DNA of 43,701 nucleotides from an uncultured Clostridia bacterium (GCA_945829235.1 CALZUA010000026.1:1-43701), one strand, 5' to 3'. Counted from the stretch's first letter, positions 31,787 through 41,624 are shown. Notes: generated by a model not told the origin, from the sequence alone. Program-made: numbers and translations.

Positions 31787-32734
31787 ATGGAATTACCCGT
31801 TTATTTAATGACAGGTTTTCTGGAGAGCGGCAAGACGTCGTTTATTCTGGAAACGCTGAATGACAAGCAGTTCAGCCGCGGCGAGAGAACCCTTGTAATT
31901 GCCTGTGAACAGGGCGAGGTTGAGTATGACGAGAGGATTTTGAAAGCGTCAAAGTCGGTTGTCGAGTATATCGAGGACGAGGCTGACTTCAATGCCGAAA
32001 ATCTGAACGCGCTTGTTGCCAAGCACAAGCCGTCGCGCATTATGCTTGAGTACAACGGTATGTGGAGCCTGCGCGATATGGCTGTGAAAGCGCCGAAGGA
32101 CTGGATTTTTTATCAGATTTTTATGTTCGTTGACCACTCGCGCTTTGATATGTACCTGAACAATATGCGCCAGCTTTTGTCCGATGATATCGCGGTTTCG
32201 GATTTGATTATCTTTAACCGCTGCGAGCAGGGAAAGGTTGACAAAAAGCGTCTGCGCCGTGTAATAAAGCCGCTCAATCCGAGAATTGATATGATGTTCG
32301 AGTATATGGACGGCTCGATTGAACAGGGATTTCAGGGCGAGGACGAAATGCCGTTTGACGTAAAAGCAAATCCGATTGATATCGTACACGACGATTTCGG
32401 CTTGTGGTATGTTGATATTATGAGCAACGCCGCGCGCTATAAGGACAAGAATATTCGCGTTCGCGGAATGGTGTACCGCGCGTCAAACATTCCGAAGGGT
32501 TATTTCGTGATTTCAAGGCGCGCGATGACCTGCTGTGCTGATGATATTCAGGTTGTCGGCATACTCGTAAAATCGCCCGATGAAACGAAGTTCAAGGACG
32601 GAGATTGGGTTGAGGTATCGGGAAAAATTGTCGCGGAAAAGCAGGCGGCTTATAAGGGAGTAGGTCCCGTTATTCTCGCGGACAGCGTTCTCCCGACAGA
32701 AAAAGCCGACAGCGAGCTTGTTTACTTCAACTAA
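31787..32734 (+). CDS. COG0523-like GTPase fused to a TIGR03943/YcgQ-like domain
   Basis: 315 residues. The N-terminal 190 residues are a G3E GTPase: Walker A GFLESGKTS, an acidic CEQGEVEYD switch region, LEYNGMWSL, and the NRCE base-recognition motif. The CxCC metal motif is absent. Residues about 205-300 resemble the C-terminal beta-barrel of TIGR03943 (YcgQ) proteins: DIMSNAARYKDKNIRVRGMVYR, then FVISRRAMTCCADDIQVVGILV with the characteristic CC-A-D motif. YcgQ works with the permease-like YcgR, usually near zinc-responsive genes. The fusion therefore ties a GTPase to a putative metal-transport accessory domain. The start is 3 bases after the preceding gene. The domain match is by eye. Confidence 0.75.
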   Translation: MELPVYLMTGFLESGKTSFILETLNDKQFSRGERTLVIACEQGEVEYDERILKASKSVVEYIEDEADFNAENLNALVAKHKPSRIMLEYNGMWSLRDMAVKAPKDWIFYQIFMFVDHSRFDMYLNNMRQLLSDDIAVSDLIIFNRCEQGKVDKKRLRRVIKPLNPRIDMMFEYMDGSIEQGFQGEDEMPFDVKANPIDIVHDDFGLWYVDIMSNAARYKDKNIRVRGMVYRASNIPKGYFVISRRAMTCCADDIQVVGILVKSPDETKFKDGDWVEVSGKIVAEKQAAYKGVGPVILADSVLPTEKADSELVYFN

Positions 32735-32746
32735 AACGAGGTTTTT

Positions 32747-34015
32747 ATGAAGCTTAGATTTTACAACGCGAAAATTCTCACAATGGAGAATGAAAACATC
32801 ATAAACGGCGAACTTTGCACCGATAACGGCAGGATTTCTTACGTTGGCGAGGAGCGGCAAAACGGCGATTTTGACCGTGAAATCGACCTTGCGGGAAATC
32901 TGATAATCCCCGGTTTCAAGAACGCGCACACCCATACTGCGATGACGTTTCTGCGGTCGTTTGCGGACGATTTGCCGCTGAACGATTGGCTGTACAATCA
33001 GGTTTTTCCGCACGAGGCAAAGCTCACCGAGGAAGCAGTTTACGTTTTCACCAAGCTCGGCATTATGGAGTACCTCACAAGCGGCATAACAGCGAGTTTT
33101 GATATGTATATGAAGCTCCCTGCTTATGCAAGAGCGAATGCGGAAATGGGTTTCAGAACGGTGCTTTGCGGCTCTATCAACGATTTCGGCGGCACTGTCG
33201 AGAGCATCGAGGAGGAGTACAACACCTATAATAACTACAACCCGCTGATTTCGTATCAACTTGGTTTTCACGCGGAGTACACGACAAAGCTGGAAACTCT
33301 CGAGGGAATGGCGAAGCTTGCTCAAAAATACAAAGCGCCGCTTTTTGCCCACAACAGCGAAACCAAAGCCGAGGTTGACGGGTGTTTTGAGCGGTACAAG
33401 CTGTCACCAACTCAGCTTTTTGACAAGCTTGGAATGTTCGAGCACGGCGGCGGTGGTTTTCACTGCGTTTGGTTTGATGAAAAGGATATGGAAATTTTCC
33501 GCGAGAAGAATTTGTGGATGGTGACAAATCCTGCGTCAAATCTGAAGTTGGCAAGCGGTGTTGCGCCGATTTGCGAGATGAAGCGCAGGGGAATGAAGAA
33601 TTTTGCGATAGGCACGGACGGTGCCGCTTCTAACAACTGCCTTGATATGTTCCGCGAGATGTTTCTTGTCGCGGGACTGCAAAAGGTACGCGAAAACGAC
33701 GCGGCGGCGTGCCCGGCTTTTGACGTGCTTGAAATGGCAACAAAAGGCGGTGCGCTGGCAATGGGACTTGCGGACTGCGATGTTCTGGCGGCGGGGAAGT
33801 GCGCGGATTTTGCCGTTATCGACCTAAATCAGCCGAATATGCAACCGCTCCATAATATCGCAAAAAATCTTGTTTACGCCGGCTCAAAGCAAAATGTGAA
33901 GATGACGGTTGTTGACGGGAAAATTTTGTACGAGAACGGCACTTTCACAACCGTTGACGCGGGTGAGATTTACGCTCGGGCAAACCGTTTGGCGAGAGAA
34001 CTTTGCGGGGATTGA
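32747..34015 (+). CDS. Amidohydrolase of the MTA/SAH deaminase (MtaD) type
   Basis: 422 residues. Metal ligands are visible: H61 and H63 in AHTHTAMT, a His in GFHAEYT, a His in AHNSET, and the catalytic Asp in GTDGAASNN. The flanking small beta-domain is made from both ends (VDGKILYENG near the C terminus). The GFxNxHTHxxM and HNSET motifs fit 5-methylthioadenosine/S-adenosylhomocysteine deaminases, which remove the 6-amino group of the adenine; other aminohydrolases such as guanine deaminase are less likely. It starts 12 bases after the GTPase fusion. The 3' end is partly repeated directly downstream. Confidence 0.88.
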   Translation: MKLRFYNAKILTMENENIINGELCTDNGRISYVGEERQNGDFDREIDLAGNLIIPGFKNAHTHTAMTFLRSFADDLPLNDWLYNQVFPHEAKLTEEAVYVFTKLGIMEYLTSGITASFDMYMKLPAYARANAEMGFRTVLCGSINDFGGTVESIEEEYNTYNNYNPLISYQLGFHAEYTTKLETLEGMAKLAQKYKAPLFAHNSETKAEVDGCFERYKLSPTQLFDKLGMFEHGGGGFHCVWFDEKDMEIFREKNLWMVTNPASNLKLASGVAPICEMKRRGMKNFAIGTDGAASNNCLDMFREMFLVAGLQKVRENDAAACPAFDVLEMATKGGALAMGLADCDVLAAGKCADFAVIDLNQPNMQPLHNIAKNLVYAGSKQNVKMTVVDGKILYENGTFTTVDAGEIYARANRLARELCGD

Positions 34016-34016
34016 G

Positions 34017-34175
34017 CGCGGATTATGCTGTTATCGACCACCAATTTACGGATACGAAAATGACGGTTGTTGACGGGAAAATTTTGTACGAAAACGGCAC
34101 TTTCACGACAGTTGACGCAGGCGAGATTTACGCGCATGCAAACCGTTTGGCGATGTAGCTTTGCGGAGACCAACT
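34017..34175 (+). pseudogene. Partial second copy of the amidohydrolase 3' end
   Basis: About 150 bases repeat the end of the amidohydrolase gene with several substitutions and an internal deletion. The copy keeps MTVVDGKILYENGTFTTVD and GEIYA-ANRLA before a stop. It is either an old tandem duplication or the tail of a paralogous gene lost when the IS110 element arrived next to it. Confidence 0.75.
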
Positions 34176-34206
34176 ATGAAAAGTCAATAGGTAAAACTGA
34201 CAAAAA

Positions 34207-35116
34207 TTAGGCGACAAGTTTGGCAGGGATGATGGAGTATCAGAAGTCAAGAGCTTAAAAATAACTCTGGTGAGCTTGTGAGCAACATGACCAAGAGCGC
34301 CGTAATGGTTAAGTCCCTGAGAGCGTTTAAGGTCATAATAAGCTTTGAAGATTGGGTCATTCAGCGTGAGTTGCCAAGCGGAATTGATAAGAGCATAGCG
34401 AAGCAAGGCAGAACCACGCTTGGACATACGGGTAGATTTCGCAGTGAACTGCCCGGATTGACGAGAGGAGAGAGCCAGACTTTTTAGAGCTTCGGCTGTA
34501 TCTTTTCCAAAGCGCCCACGCGACACCTTTGAGAGAAGAGTGGACAAAGTTGATTGTCCACAAATTCAATGCCTGACGGCATTGAATTTCGGCGGCAATC
34601 TCCTAGGGTGAAGAATACTTCTTAAGCAAAGCATAGGAAGCAACGATATGTATTCCGGATTTGAAGAACTTACCGAATTCGGGGAAAACAAGATTGACAT
34701 ATCCTGCAAGCTGTATTTTCAGTCGCGTCTTGGACTTTTTGAGATTCTGACGAAAACGGCATAGTGTTCTCAGCTTAACAGAATCGGCATCACGATGAGA
34801 ATACAGTTGATAAGAATTGACCATCAGCGATTTGATAATCAGCATAGTGTCAACCTTGTCTGTTTTGGTTTTGCGAATCGCAGTTTTGCGCAGAGTAGCT
34901 GTCTGAATAGGGTTGATGACAGCAAGCTTGTAACCGGATTCATAAAGAAAGCAGATTAGGTTTTCAGAATAAATGCCGGTGGATTCAAGACCAATGAGTA
35001 CCTCGCTACGTTCAAATTCCGACAGCTTTTTGAGCAAAAGACAGAGGCCCTCGGCGTTGTTCTGAAACGGCGGCATAATGCGTGTCTTTAGCAACATCAA
35101 TTCCAACAAAAATCAT
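34207..35116 (-). pseudogene. IS110 family transposase, degenerate
   Basis: On the minus strand: start MIFVGIDVAKDTH (ATG 35116), then after a deletion and frameshift the RuvC-like DEDD part (GLESTGIYSENL, INPIQT, TKTDKVDT), then a TAG within KKYSSP-stop-EIAAEI, then RGRFGKD. An internal deletion of about 110 residues joins ALKSLALSS to RQSGQF, followed by MSKRGSALLRYAL, and a last frameshift hides the PAKLVA end. Intact IS110 transposases have about 400 residues; about 300 codons remain here. They use a RuvC-like plus serine-containing domain and an element-encoded bridge RNA. This copy cannot be active. Confidence 0.88.
34562..34589. repeat. 28-bp perfect palindrome inside the IS110 remnant
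   Basis: AAATTCAATGCC-TGAC-GGCATTGAATTT, 12-bp arms and a 4-nt loop. It sits between codons that would otherwise be adjacent in the transposase, so it looks like a small inserted palindromic element. Confidence 0.75.
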
Positions 35117-35433
35117 AGTAATCGCCTCGAAAAAAGTAGCACCGCTTGTCCACTTGATTTTATCCGCGTATCCTTGCGTGAAATGAAAAGTCACCTGAAC
35201 GGGCTTTATCCAGCTATAAACATCTTGAATAAAATCGTGGCAATAAACTCCATCTAGCCGTCCTGCGGCAAGGCACAATAAAAAGTCCACGGTGTTCAAG
35301 CTAATTATACCACATTTCAGCAACATTTCGTCGGTTTTCGCCGAAAATTTGAACAGTTCCTTCACTTCGGAGATGAGCGTAAATCTTATGAAAGGATTTG
35401 ATATGGTACTCAACTATATCATACAAGGATAAT
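35117..35433. other. IS110 non-coding end and leader of the epimerase gene
   Basis: No gene is seen. On the minus strand this is the region upstream of the transposase start, where IS110 elements carry a bridge RNA. The IS boundary could not be set because IS110 lacks terminal inverted repeats and target duplications. The last 100 bases probably belong to the epimerase leader. Confidence 0.45.
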
Positions 35434-36333
35434 ATGAAGATTTTGGTAACGGGCGGAACTGTTTTCGTAAGCCGTTTTACAGCGGAATATTTCGCGAAAA
35501 ACAACGAGGTGTACGTCCTTAACCGCGGCACAAAATCGCAGTCCGAGGGCGTTCACGCGATTGTTTGCGACAGGCACGAGCTTGGCGATACTCTCAAAAA
35601 GCACGAGTTTGACGCGGTGCTGGACATCTGCGGGTACAACGAAACCGACGTGCGCGATTTGCTCGGCGGTTTGGGGAACTTCGGGACATACATTTTCGTA
35701 AGCTCCAGCGCGGTTTATCCCGAAACGCGCTCTCAGCCGTTTCGCGAAAAAGATGAAATCGGAGAAAATAAGATTTGGGGCGATTACGGAGTGAACAAAA
35801 TTAACGCAGAGCGCTTTCTTATGGCGAACTGCAAAAACGCCTACATAATCCGCCCGCCGTACCTTTATGGGAAGATGAACAATTTGTACCGCGAAGCATT
35901 TGTTTTCGAGTGCGCGGAGCAAAATCGCCCGTTTTTTGTGCCGCGTGACGGGAAAATGCGCTTGCAGTTTTTCGATATCGAGGATATGTGTCGATTTATG
36001 GAAATTCTGCTCGAACAACAGCCGAAACAGCGCGTTTTCAATGTCGGAAATCCCGAGAGTGTAAGCGTTATCGAATGGGTAGAACTCTGCTATAAAACGC
36101 TTGGAAAAACACAGGAATTTCGCTTCGTTGAGCCAAATATCGAGCAGAGAAGCTATTTCCCGTTTTACAACTACGAATATTTTCTCAATGTTGAGAAAAT
36201 GCTTGAATTGATGAACGAAACGAAGTCGATGGAAGAGGGCTTGAAGCAGTCTTACGCGTGGTTTAAGGACAATCGCGCAGAGGTTCGCAGAAAGAATTAT
36301 TTTGAATTTATTGATAAGGATTTGAGAGGATAA
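35434..36333 (+). CDS. NAD-dependent epimerase/dehydratase (extended SDR)
   Basis: 299 residues from the ATG at 35434 (AAGGAT 6 bases upstream; a longer frame to 35398 has no ribosome site). The Rossmann start reads KILVTGGTVFVSRF; the usual TGGTGFIG glycine pattern is altered at two glycines (V10, S13). The catalytic pair is Y-x-x-x-K in YGVNKINAE, preceded by SSSAVYPET. The RPPYLYG and D-I-E-D-M segments fit nucleotide-sugar epimerases and related reductases. The substrate is unknown. It is followed after 1 base by the YgiQ gene, so they are co-transcribed. Confidence 0.85.
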   Translation: MKILVTGGTVFVSRFTAEYFAKNNEVYVLNRGTKSQSEGVHAIVCDRHELGDTLKKHEFDAVLDICGYNETDVRDLLGGLGNFGTYIFVSSSAVYPETRSQPFREKDEIGENKIWGDYGVNKINAERFLMANCKNAYIIRPPYLYGKMNNLYREAFVFECAEQNRPFFVPRDGKMRLQFFDIEDMCRFMEILLEQQPKQRVFNVGNPESVSVIEWVELCYKTLGKTQEFRFVEPNIEQRSYFPFYNYEYFLNVEKMLELMNETKSMEEGLKQSYAWFKDNRAEVRRKNYFEFIDKDLRG

Positions 36334-36334
36334 T

Positions 36335-38206
36335 ATGCCATTTTTACCGGTATGCAAAAGTGATTTGGAGGAGCGCGGAATAAATCAGCTTGACTTTATC
36401 TGCGTGACAGGCGATGCTTATATCGACCACCCGACGTTCGGAATCGCGATAATTTCGCGAATGATAGAAGCGGCGGGCTTTTCTGTTGGTATAATTTCCC
36501 AGCCGCTCTGCGACAAGGATTTTCTGGCGCTCGGACAGCCAAAGCACTGCTTTATGGTAACGGGCGGGAATATCGACAGTATGGTGTCGAACTACACGGT
36601 TGCTCTGAAAAAGCGCAACGACGACGCTTATTCACCCGGCGGGAAAGGCGGAAAGCGTCCCGACCGCGCTGTTATAACTTATTGTAAAGCGCTGAAGCGG
36701 CTGTTTCCCGATACCGAAATCGAAATCGGCGGTCTTGAAGCGTCCTTGCGGCGTTTCGCGCACTACGATTACTGGAGCGACAGCGTTATGCCGTCAATTT
36801 TGGTTGACAGCGGCGCGGATTTTCTGATGTACGGAATGGGTGAGGTTACGCTCTCGGAGATGTTAAACCGCTTTAAACAGGGGCAGAAGCTCGCCGATAT
36901 GCACGATTTGCGCGGAATTTGCTACCTCACAAAGCCTGAAAACACACCGCTCGGCGCGGTTCAGTGCGATAGTTACGAGATTGTCCGCGAGAACAAAAAA
37001 GCCTACGCGAAATCCTGCCGAAAGCAGTACGACGAGCAGGACGAGATGTACGGGAGAACCATTGTCCAGCGCCACGGTAATATGATGCTTGTGCAGAACC
37101 CGCCGCAACGCTCGGTAACGCAGAAGGAGTTCGATTACGCGTACGAGTTGCCGTATATGCGGACGTATCACCCGATGTACGAAAAAGACGGCGGCGTGCC
37201 CGCGATACAGGAAGTCGAGTTTTCGATAACTCACAACCGCGGTTGCTTTGGTTTTTGCAATTTCTGTTCAATCGCGCTTCATCAGGGACGAAAGGTTCAG
37301 ACGAGAAGCGAGGATTCGGTGTACAACGAGGCTGTTATGCTCTCGGAAAAGCCGAATTTCAAGGGTTATATACACGATGTTGGCGGTCCGACCGCAAATT
37401 TCCGTCACCCGTCCTGTGATAAACAGGAGGAGCACGGCTTGTGCAAAGGACGAAAATGCCTTGCACCCACGCCCTGCAAGAACATCAACGCCGACCATTC
37501 CGATTATATCGCGCTTTTGCGGCGGTTGCGCTCGATAAAGGGCGTGAAGAAGGTGTTTATACGCTCGGGGATTCGCTTTGATTATATGTTGCTTGAGAAG
37601 AACAACAAGTTTCTTGATGAACTGGTTGAATATCACGTCAGCGGACAGCTAAAGGTAGCTCCCGAGCACGCTTCAAACCGCGTTCTCGATTATATGGGAA
37701 AGCCCCACATCGAGGTTTACGAGGAGTTTGAGAAACGGTTTTATGCGTCAACCAAAAAGTGCGGAAAAGAGCAGTATCTCGTGCCGTATCTGATGTCGTC
37801 GCACCCCGGCTGCACACTTGCGGACGCGATTGAGCTGGCGCTTTTCGAGAAAAAGCACAACATTCGCCCCGAGCAGGTTCAGGACTTTTACCCAACCCCC
37901 GGCACTATTTCCACGGCAATGTTCTACACGGGGCTTGACCCGTACACGCTCGAGCCGGTTTTTGTTCCGAGAACAACTGAGCAAAAGGCTATGCAACGCG
38001 CTTTGTTGCAGTATTTTATGCCGAAAAACCGCGCGCTTGTTGAGAAAGCGCTGACGATAGCAAAACGCCGCGACTTAATCGGCTTTGGGAAGGATTGCCT
38101 GATTGCACCGTCCAAGACTGCCGAAAAGACCGCAAAACCCGAAAGGAACAGAAATGGCGAAAACAAGAAAAGCAAGAACCTACCGCAAAAGAAAAAGAAG
38201 CGCTAA
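36335..38206 (+). CDS. YgiQ family radical SAM protein
   Basis: 623 residues. The N-terminal part holds the UPF0313/YgiQ region (FLPVCKSDL, DAYIDHPTFG, CFMVTGGNIDSMV). The radical SAM cluster is C304-x3-C308-x2-C311 (GCFGFCNFCS), and the long C-terminal extension has DFYPTPGT and GKDCLIAP. The family carries a 4Fe-4S cluster and cleaves S-adenosylmethionine, but its physiological reaction is not known. The last 35 residues are a basic, lysine-rich tail. A ribosome site (GAGAGGAT) precedes the ATG. The next gene starts inside its 3' end. Confidence 0.93.
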   Translation: MPFLPVCKSDLEERGINQLDFICVTGDAYIDHPTFGIAIISRMIEAAGFSVGIISQPLCDKDFLALGQPKHCFMVTGGNIDSMVSNYTVALKKRNDDAYSPGGKGGKRPDRAVITYCKALKRLFPDTEIEIGGLEASLRRFAHYDYWSDSVMPSILVDSGADFLMYGMGEVTLSEMLNRFKQGQKLADMHDLRGICYLTKPENTPLGAVQCDSYEIVRENKKAYAKSCRKQYDEQDEMYGRTIVQRHGNMMLVQNPPQRSVTQKEFDYAYELPYMRTYHPMYEKDGGVPAIQEVEFSITHNRGCFGFCNFCSIALHQGRKVQTRSEDSVYNEAVMLSEKPNFKGYIHDVGGPTANFRHPSCDKQEEHGLCKGRKCLAPTPCKNINADHSDYIALLRRLRSIKGVKKVFIRSGIRFDYMLLEKNNKFLDELVEYHVSGQLKVAPEHASNRVLDYMGKPHIEVYEEFEKRFYASTKKCGKEQYLVPYLMSSHPGCTLADAIELALFEKKHNIRPEQVQDFYPTPGTISTAMFYTGLDPYTLEPVFVPRTTEQKAMQRALLQYFMPKNRALVEKALTIAKRRDLIGFGKDCLIAPSKTAEKTAKPERNRNGENKKSKNLPQKKKKR

Positions 38207-39164
38207 GCGGGTTTTAAACAATATTTTGTCGGCGGTTTTGCTGATAATTCTGACAGCCGCGCTGTTTGTTTTCATCAACGAGCGGTTCATCAAGTGGGAT
38301 TTTGTCCCGACCTCCGCGGATATTGTACACTTTTTCGGAGGCGGCGGGAAGCCTTATGTTAAGCCGCTTGACAGCGAAGCGGCGGTGTATTTTCTCGATG
38401 TCGGGCAGGGCGACTGCGAGCTTATCCGAACGAAGAATTGCAACATTCTGATAGACTGCGGCGATGATGAACGCGTTGACGAGGTTGTGGGGTTTATCAA
38501 CTATTCGGGCGTGGAGAAACTGGACTATGTGATTGCCACGCACCCGCACTCCGACCACATCGGCGGTATGTACAGGATTTTGGAGAAATTTGACGTGGGA
38601 ACGGTTATTCTTCCGGCATTGCCCGAGGGCATTGTCCCCGAAATCGTTTTTTATCGTAAAATGCTGAATGTTATCGACAAAAAAGGCATAAATATCGAGT
38701 ACGCCGAGGCGGGCAAAAAGTATGAGCTTAGCGAGAAAAACACGCTTGAAATCATCGCGCCGCTCTACGACCATTACGATGATTTGAATAATTTTTCGAT
38801 AACCGCACGTTACACTCACGGCGATAACTCGTTTTTGTTCACGGGCGATATCGAGAGCCTTGCCGAGCTTGATATTCTCGACAACGGCTTGGACGTTCGC
38901 GCGGACGTGCTGAAAATCGCTCATCACGGAAGCGCAGGTTCGAGTAGCAAGGCTTTTTTGGATAAGGTTAAGCCGCAGATTGCCGTGATTGAGGTTGCCG
39001 AGGTGAACGATTACGGGCACCCGCGCGCCGAGGTTTTCGAGCGGCTCGGGCAGGTCGGTTGCAAGGAAATCTACACAACCGCCGCCGATGGAAATGTCGT
39101 TATCGTAAGTGATGGTGCTTTTCTGAAGGTCAAGACGGAAACAGCCGAAATTGCCGCGGCATAG
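38154..39164 (+). CDS. Membrane-anchored ComEC-like metallo-hydrolase
   Basis: 336 residues. A very basic N terminus (about 1-25) is followed by one membrane segment (about 28-46), so the catalytic part is predicted outside. The metallo-beta-lactamase fold has H130-P-H132-S-D134-H135 (THPHSDH), VYFLDVGQGD at its start, FTGDIE and AHHGSAGSS. These features match the stand-alone counterpart of the ComEC/Rec2 C-terminal domain, a presumed nuclease or phosphodiesterase. The ATG at 38154 has AAAGGAA 6 bases upstream and overlaps ygiQ by 53 bases; an earlier frame start at 38103 is unsupported. Confidence 0.85.
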   Translation: MAKTRKARTYRKRKRSAKRVLNNILSAVLLIILTAALFVFINERFIKWDFVPTSADIVHFFGGGGKPYVKPLDSEAAVYFLDVGQGDCELIRTKNCNILIDCGDDERVDEVVGFINYSGVEKLDYVIATHPHSDHIGGMYRILEKFDVGTVILPALPEGIVPEIVFYRKMLNVIDKKGINIEYAEAGKKYELSEKNTLEIIAPLYDHYDDLNNFSITARYTHGDNSFLFTGDIESLAELDILDNGLDVRADVLKIAHHGSAGSSSKAFLDKVKPQIAVIEVAEVNDYGHPRAEVFERLGQVGCKEIYTTAADGNVVIVSDGAFLKVKTETAEIAAA

Positions 39165-39237
39165 TTGTCAAAATGCACAAAAATTCGCGCTAATTTTGGT
39201 TGGATATGATTAAAAACACGTTTTTTTGACAAGGTTA

Positions 39238-39266
39238 TTGAAGTGAACGGGAAAAAGTTGTATAAT
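39238..39266 (+). promoter_or_regulatory. Promoter of typA
   Basis: TTGAAG (39238-39243), a 17-bp spacer, TATAAT (39261-39266). Confidence 0.75.
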
Positions 39267-39314
39267 AATAAATTGGGTTAAATACAAAATCAAAACAAAG
39301 GAAAGTGAACAAAT

Positions 39315-41138
39315 TTGGTTAGAGAAGATTTAAGGAACATTGCGATAATCGCGCACGTTGACCACGGAAAGACAACGCTTGTTGACGAGATGTTAAAGCA
39401 GGGTGGTGCGTTTCGCGAAAATCAGGTTGTAAACGACCGCGTTATGGACAGCAACGACCTCGAGCGCGAGCGCGGAATTACAATCCTCGCGAAGAACACC
39501 TCTTGTATGTACAACGGCGTGAAAATCAACATTGTCGATACCCCCGGCCACGCGGATTTTTCGGGCGAGGTTGAGCGTATTCTTAAGATGGTAAACGGCG
39601 TTTTGTTGCTCGTAGACAGCTTTGAGGGAACAATGCCGCAGACGCGTTTTGTGCTTCAGAAGGCGCTGGAGCTTGGGCACAAGATAATTGTTGTCGTAAA
39701 CAAAACCGACCGTCCCGATGCGCGCAATCACGAGGTTGTCGATGAGGTTCTGGAGCTTTTGCTCGACCTTGACGCAACCGAGGAACAGCTCGACAGCCCC
39801 GTTGTTTTCTGCTCGGGCAGACTTGGCTGTTCGTCCTACAACCCCGATGAAATGGGTACCGATTTCAAGCCGCTTTTTGAGAAGATTATCGAGCATATTC
39901 CCGCACCCGAGGGCGATGAAACGGGTGAAATGCAAGTTCTCGTTTCGTCAATCGACTACAACGATTACGTTGGAAGAATTGCCGTAGGACGTGTTGAGCG
40001 CGGCGTTATCAAGCAGAACCAAGAGGTTATGGTCTGCGATTACCACAACAGAACCGCGCCCTTTAAGGCAAAAATCGTGTCGCTCAATCAGTTCGAGGGA
40101 CTGAACAAGGTTCCCGTTGAAAGCGCGACAGTTGGCGATATTATCGCATTTTCGGGCATCGAGGGCGTTACAATCGGTCAGACAATCACATCCGTTGCCG
40201 CTCCCGAAGCGTTGCCGTTCGTTAAAATCAGCGAGCCTACCGTTGAAATGACGTTTTCGGTTAACACATCGCCGTTTGCCGGTCGCGAGGGCAAATTCGT
40301 TACTTCTCGCCAGATAAGAGAGCGCCTGATGCGTGAAACGCTGAAGGACGTTTCGCTGAGAGTATCGGACAGCGATACCGCAGACGCGCTGAATGTTGCG
40401 GGACGCGGTGAAATGCACCTGTCAATCCTCATTGAAACAATGCGCAGAGAGGGCTACGAGCTTTCGGTAAGCACGCCGAGAGTTCTTTATAAGGAAATAG
40501 ACGGTGTGAAATGCGAGCCTGTCGAGCGTCTTGTAATAGACGTTCCCGAAACAGCAGTTGGTTCGGTTATGGAAAAAATGGGACAGCGCAAGGGCGAGCT
40601 TGTTGAAATGCACCCTGTCGGCAATCGCACAAGACTTGAATATCTCGTTCCGTCGCGCGGACTTTTCGGCTATCGAAGCGAGTTTTTGACCGACACCAAG
40701 GGCGAGGGCGTTATGAACTCGGTTTTCGACAGCTATAAGCCGTATTACGGTGAAATTCCGAGAAGAACGGTAGGTTCGCTTGTCGCGTGGGAAACAGGAA
40801 CTTCGATTACCTACGGTCTGTTCAACGCTCAGGAGAGAGGCACACTGTTTATCGGAGCGGGCGTTCCCGTTTACGAGGGAATGATTGTCGGCGTTTCACC
40901 GAAGGCGGGCGATATTGTCGTAAACGTCTGCAAGAAAAAGCACCTCACGAACACGCGTGCTTCCGGCTCGGACGACGCTCTGCGGCTTATTCCGTGCAAG
41001 CAGATGAGCCTTGAGGAGAGCCTTGAGTTTATTCAGGACGACGAGCTTGTCGAGGTTACTCCGAAAAATATACGCATCAGAAAGACAATTCTTGAACGCG
41101 ACCTGCGCTTGAAAGCGGAGGCAAAGCAGAAAAAGTAA
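39315..41138 (+). CDS. typA: Ribosome-associated GTPase TypA/BipA
   Basis: 607 residues. GTPase motifs: G1 AHVDHGKTT (13-21), G2 RGITI, G3 DTPGHADF, G4 NKTD. EF-G-like domains follow, with [20 protein letters not shown] and the TypA-specific C terminus ([12 protein letters not shown] and later YEGMIVG). It binds the ribosome and affects 50S assembly and stress adaptation. A TTG start at 39315 is chosen because GGAAAG lies upstream at the right distance and the product begins [15 protein letters not shown] as in relatives; no ATG is nearby. It has its own promoter. Confidence 0.97.
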   Translation: MVREDLRNIAIIAHVDHGKTTLVDEMLKQGGAFRENQVVNDRVMDSNDLERERGITILAKNTSCMYNGVKINIVDTPGHADFSGEVERILKMVNGVLLLVDSFEGTMPQTRFVLQKALELGHKIIVVVNKTDRPDARNHEVVDEVLELLLDLDATEEQLDSPVVFCSGRLGCSSYNPDEMGTDFKPLFEKIIEHIPAPEGDETGEMQVLVSSIDYNDYVGRIAVGRVERGVIKQNQEVMVCDYHNRTAPFKAKIVSLNQFEGLNKVPVESATVGDIIAFSGIEGVTIGQTITSVAAPEALPFVKISEPTVEMTFSVNTSPFAGREGKFVTSRQIRERLMRETLKDVSLRVSDSDTADALNVAGRGEMHLSILIETMRREGYELSVSTPRVLYKEIDGVKCEPVERLVIDVPETAVGSVMEKMGQRKGELVEMHPVGNRTRLEYLVPSRGLFGYRSEFLTDTKGEGVMNSVFDSYKPYYGEIPRRTVGSLVAWETGTSITYGLFNAQERGTLFIGAGVPVYEGMIVGVSPKAGDIVVNVCKKKHLTNTRASGSDDALRLIPCKQMSLEESLEFIQDDELVEVTPKNIRIRKTILERDLRLKAEAKQKK

Positions 41139-41159
41139 AATTGATTTGGAGAAACGCTT

Positions 41160-41624
41160 ATGGAAATTGTTATGTTAAGAGAACACCCCGAGCTTGCCGA
41201 AAGAGCGGCACAGTGGTATCACTCAAAGTGGGGAATACCGCTTAATGCTTATGTGGAGAGCATTTCCGACTGTCTGAAGCGCGAGAAAAGTGTTCCGCAG
41301 TGGTATTTGACAATGGAGAACGGCGAGATTGTCGGCGGGCTTGGCGTTATCGAAAACGATTTTCACGAGCGAAAAGACCTTGCGCCGAATGTTTGCGCGG
41401 TTTACACCGAAAAAGCGCATCGTTGTAAGGGAATTGCGGGAAAATTGCTGAATTTTGTCTGCGAGGATATGGAAAAATTCGGGATTGACACGCTTTACCT
41501 CTTGACCGAACACACGTCCTTTTACGAAAGATACGGCTGGGAATTTTTGTGTATGGTTCGCGAAGAGGGCAAGGAAGAGGAAACCGCGAGGTGCTACGTT
41601 CACCGCGCAAAGCCTGAAAAATGA
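41160..41624 (+). CDS. GNAT family N-acetyltransferase
   Basis: 154 residues. The acetyl-CoA site shows as a variant of the R/Q-x-x-G-x-G/A motif, HRCKGIAGKLL (about 82-92), preceded by VYTEKAHR and followed by LYLLTEHTSFYERYGWEF, typical for GNAT strands 5 to 7. The substrate is not known. The start follows GGAGAAAC by about 5 bases. Its TGA overlaps the ATG of the pseudouridine synthase gene by 4 bases, so the two are translated together. It lies 21 bases after typA, so it may belong to the same transcript. Confidence 0.85.
   Translation: MEIVMLREHPELAERAAQWYHSKWGIPLNAYVESISDCLKREKSVPQWYLTMENGEIVGGLGVIENDFHERKDLAPNVCAVYTEKAHRCKGIAGKLLNFVCEDMEKFGIDTLYLLTEHTSFYERYGWEFLCMVREEGKEEETARCYVHRAKPEK

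Noticed and set aside
34357-34569. Separate small minus-strand gene of 70 codons
   Set aside because: It is an alternate frame of the broken IS110 transposase next to the inserted palindrome.
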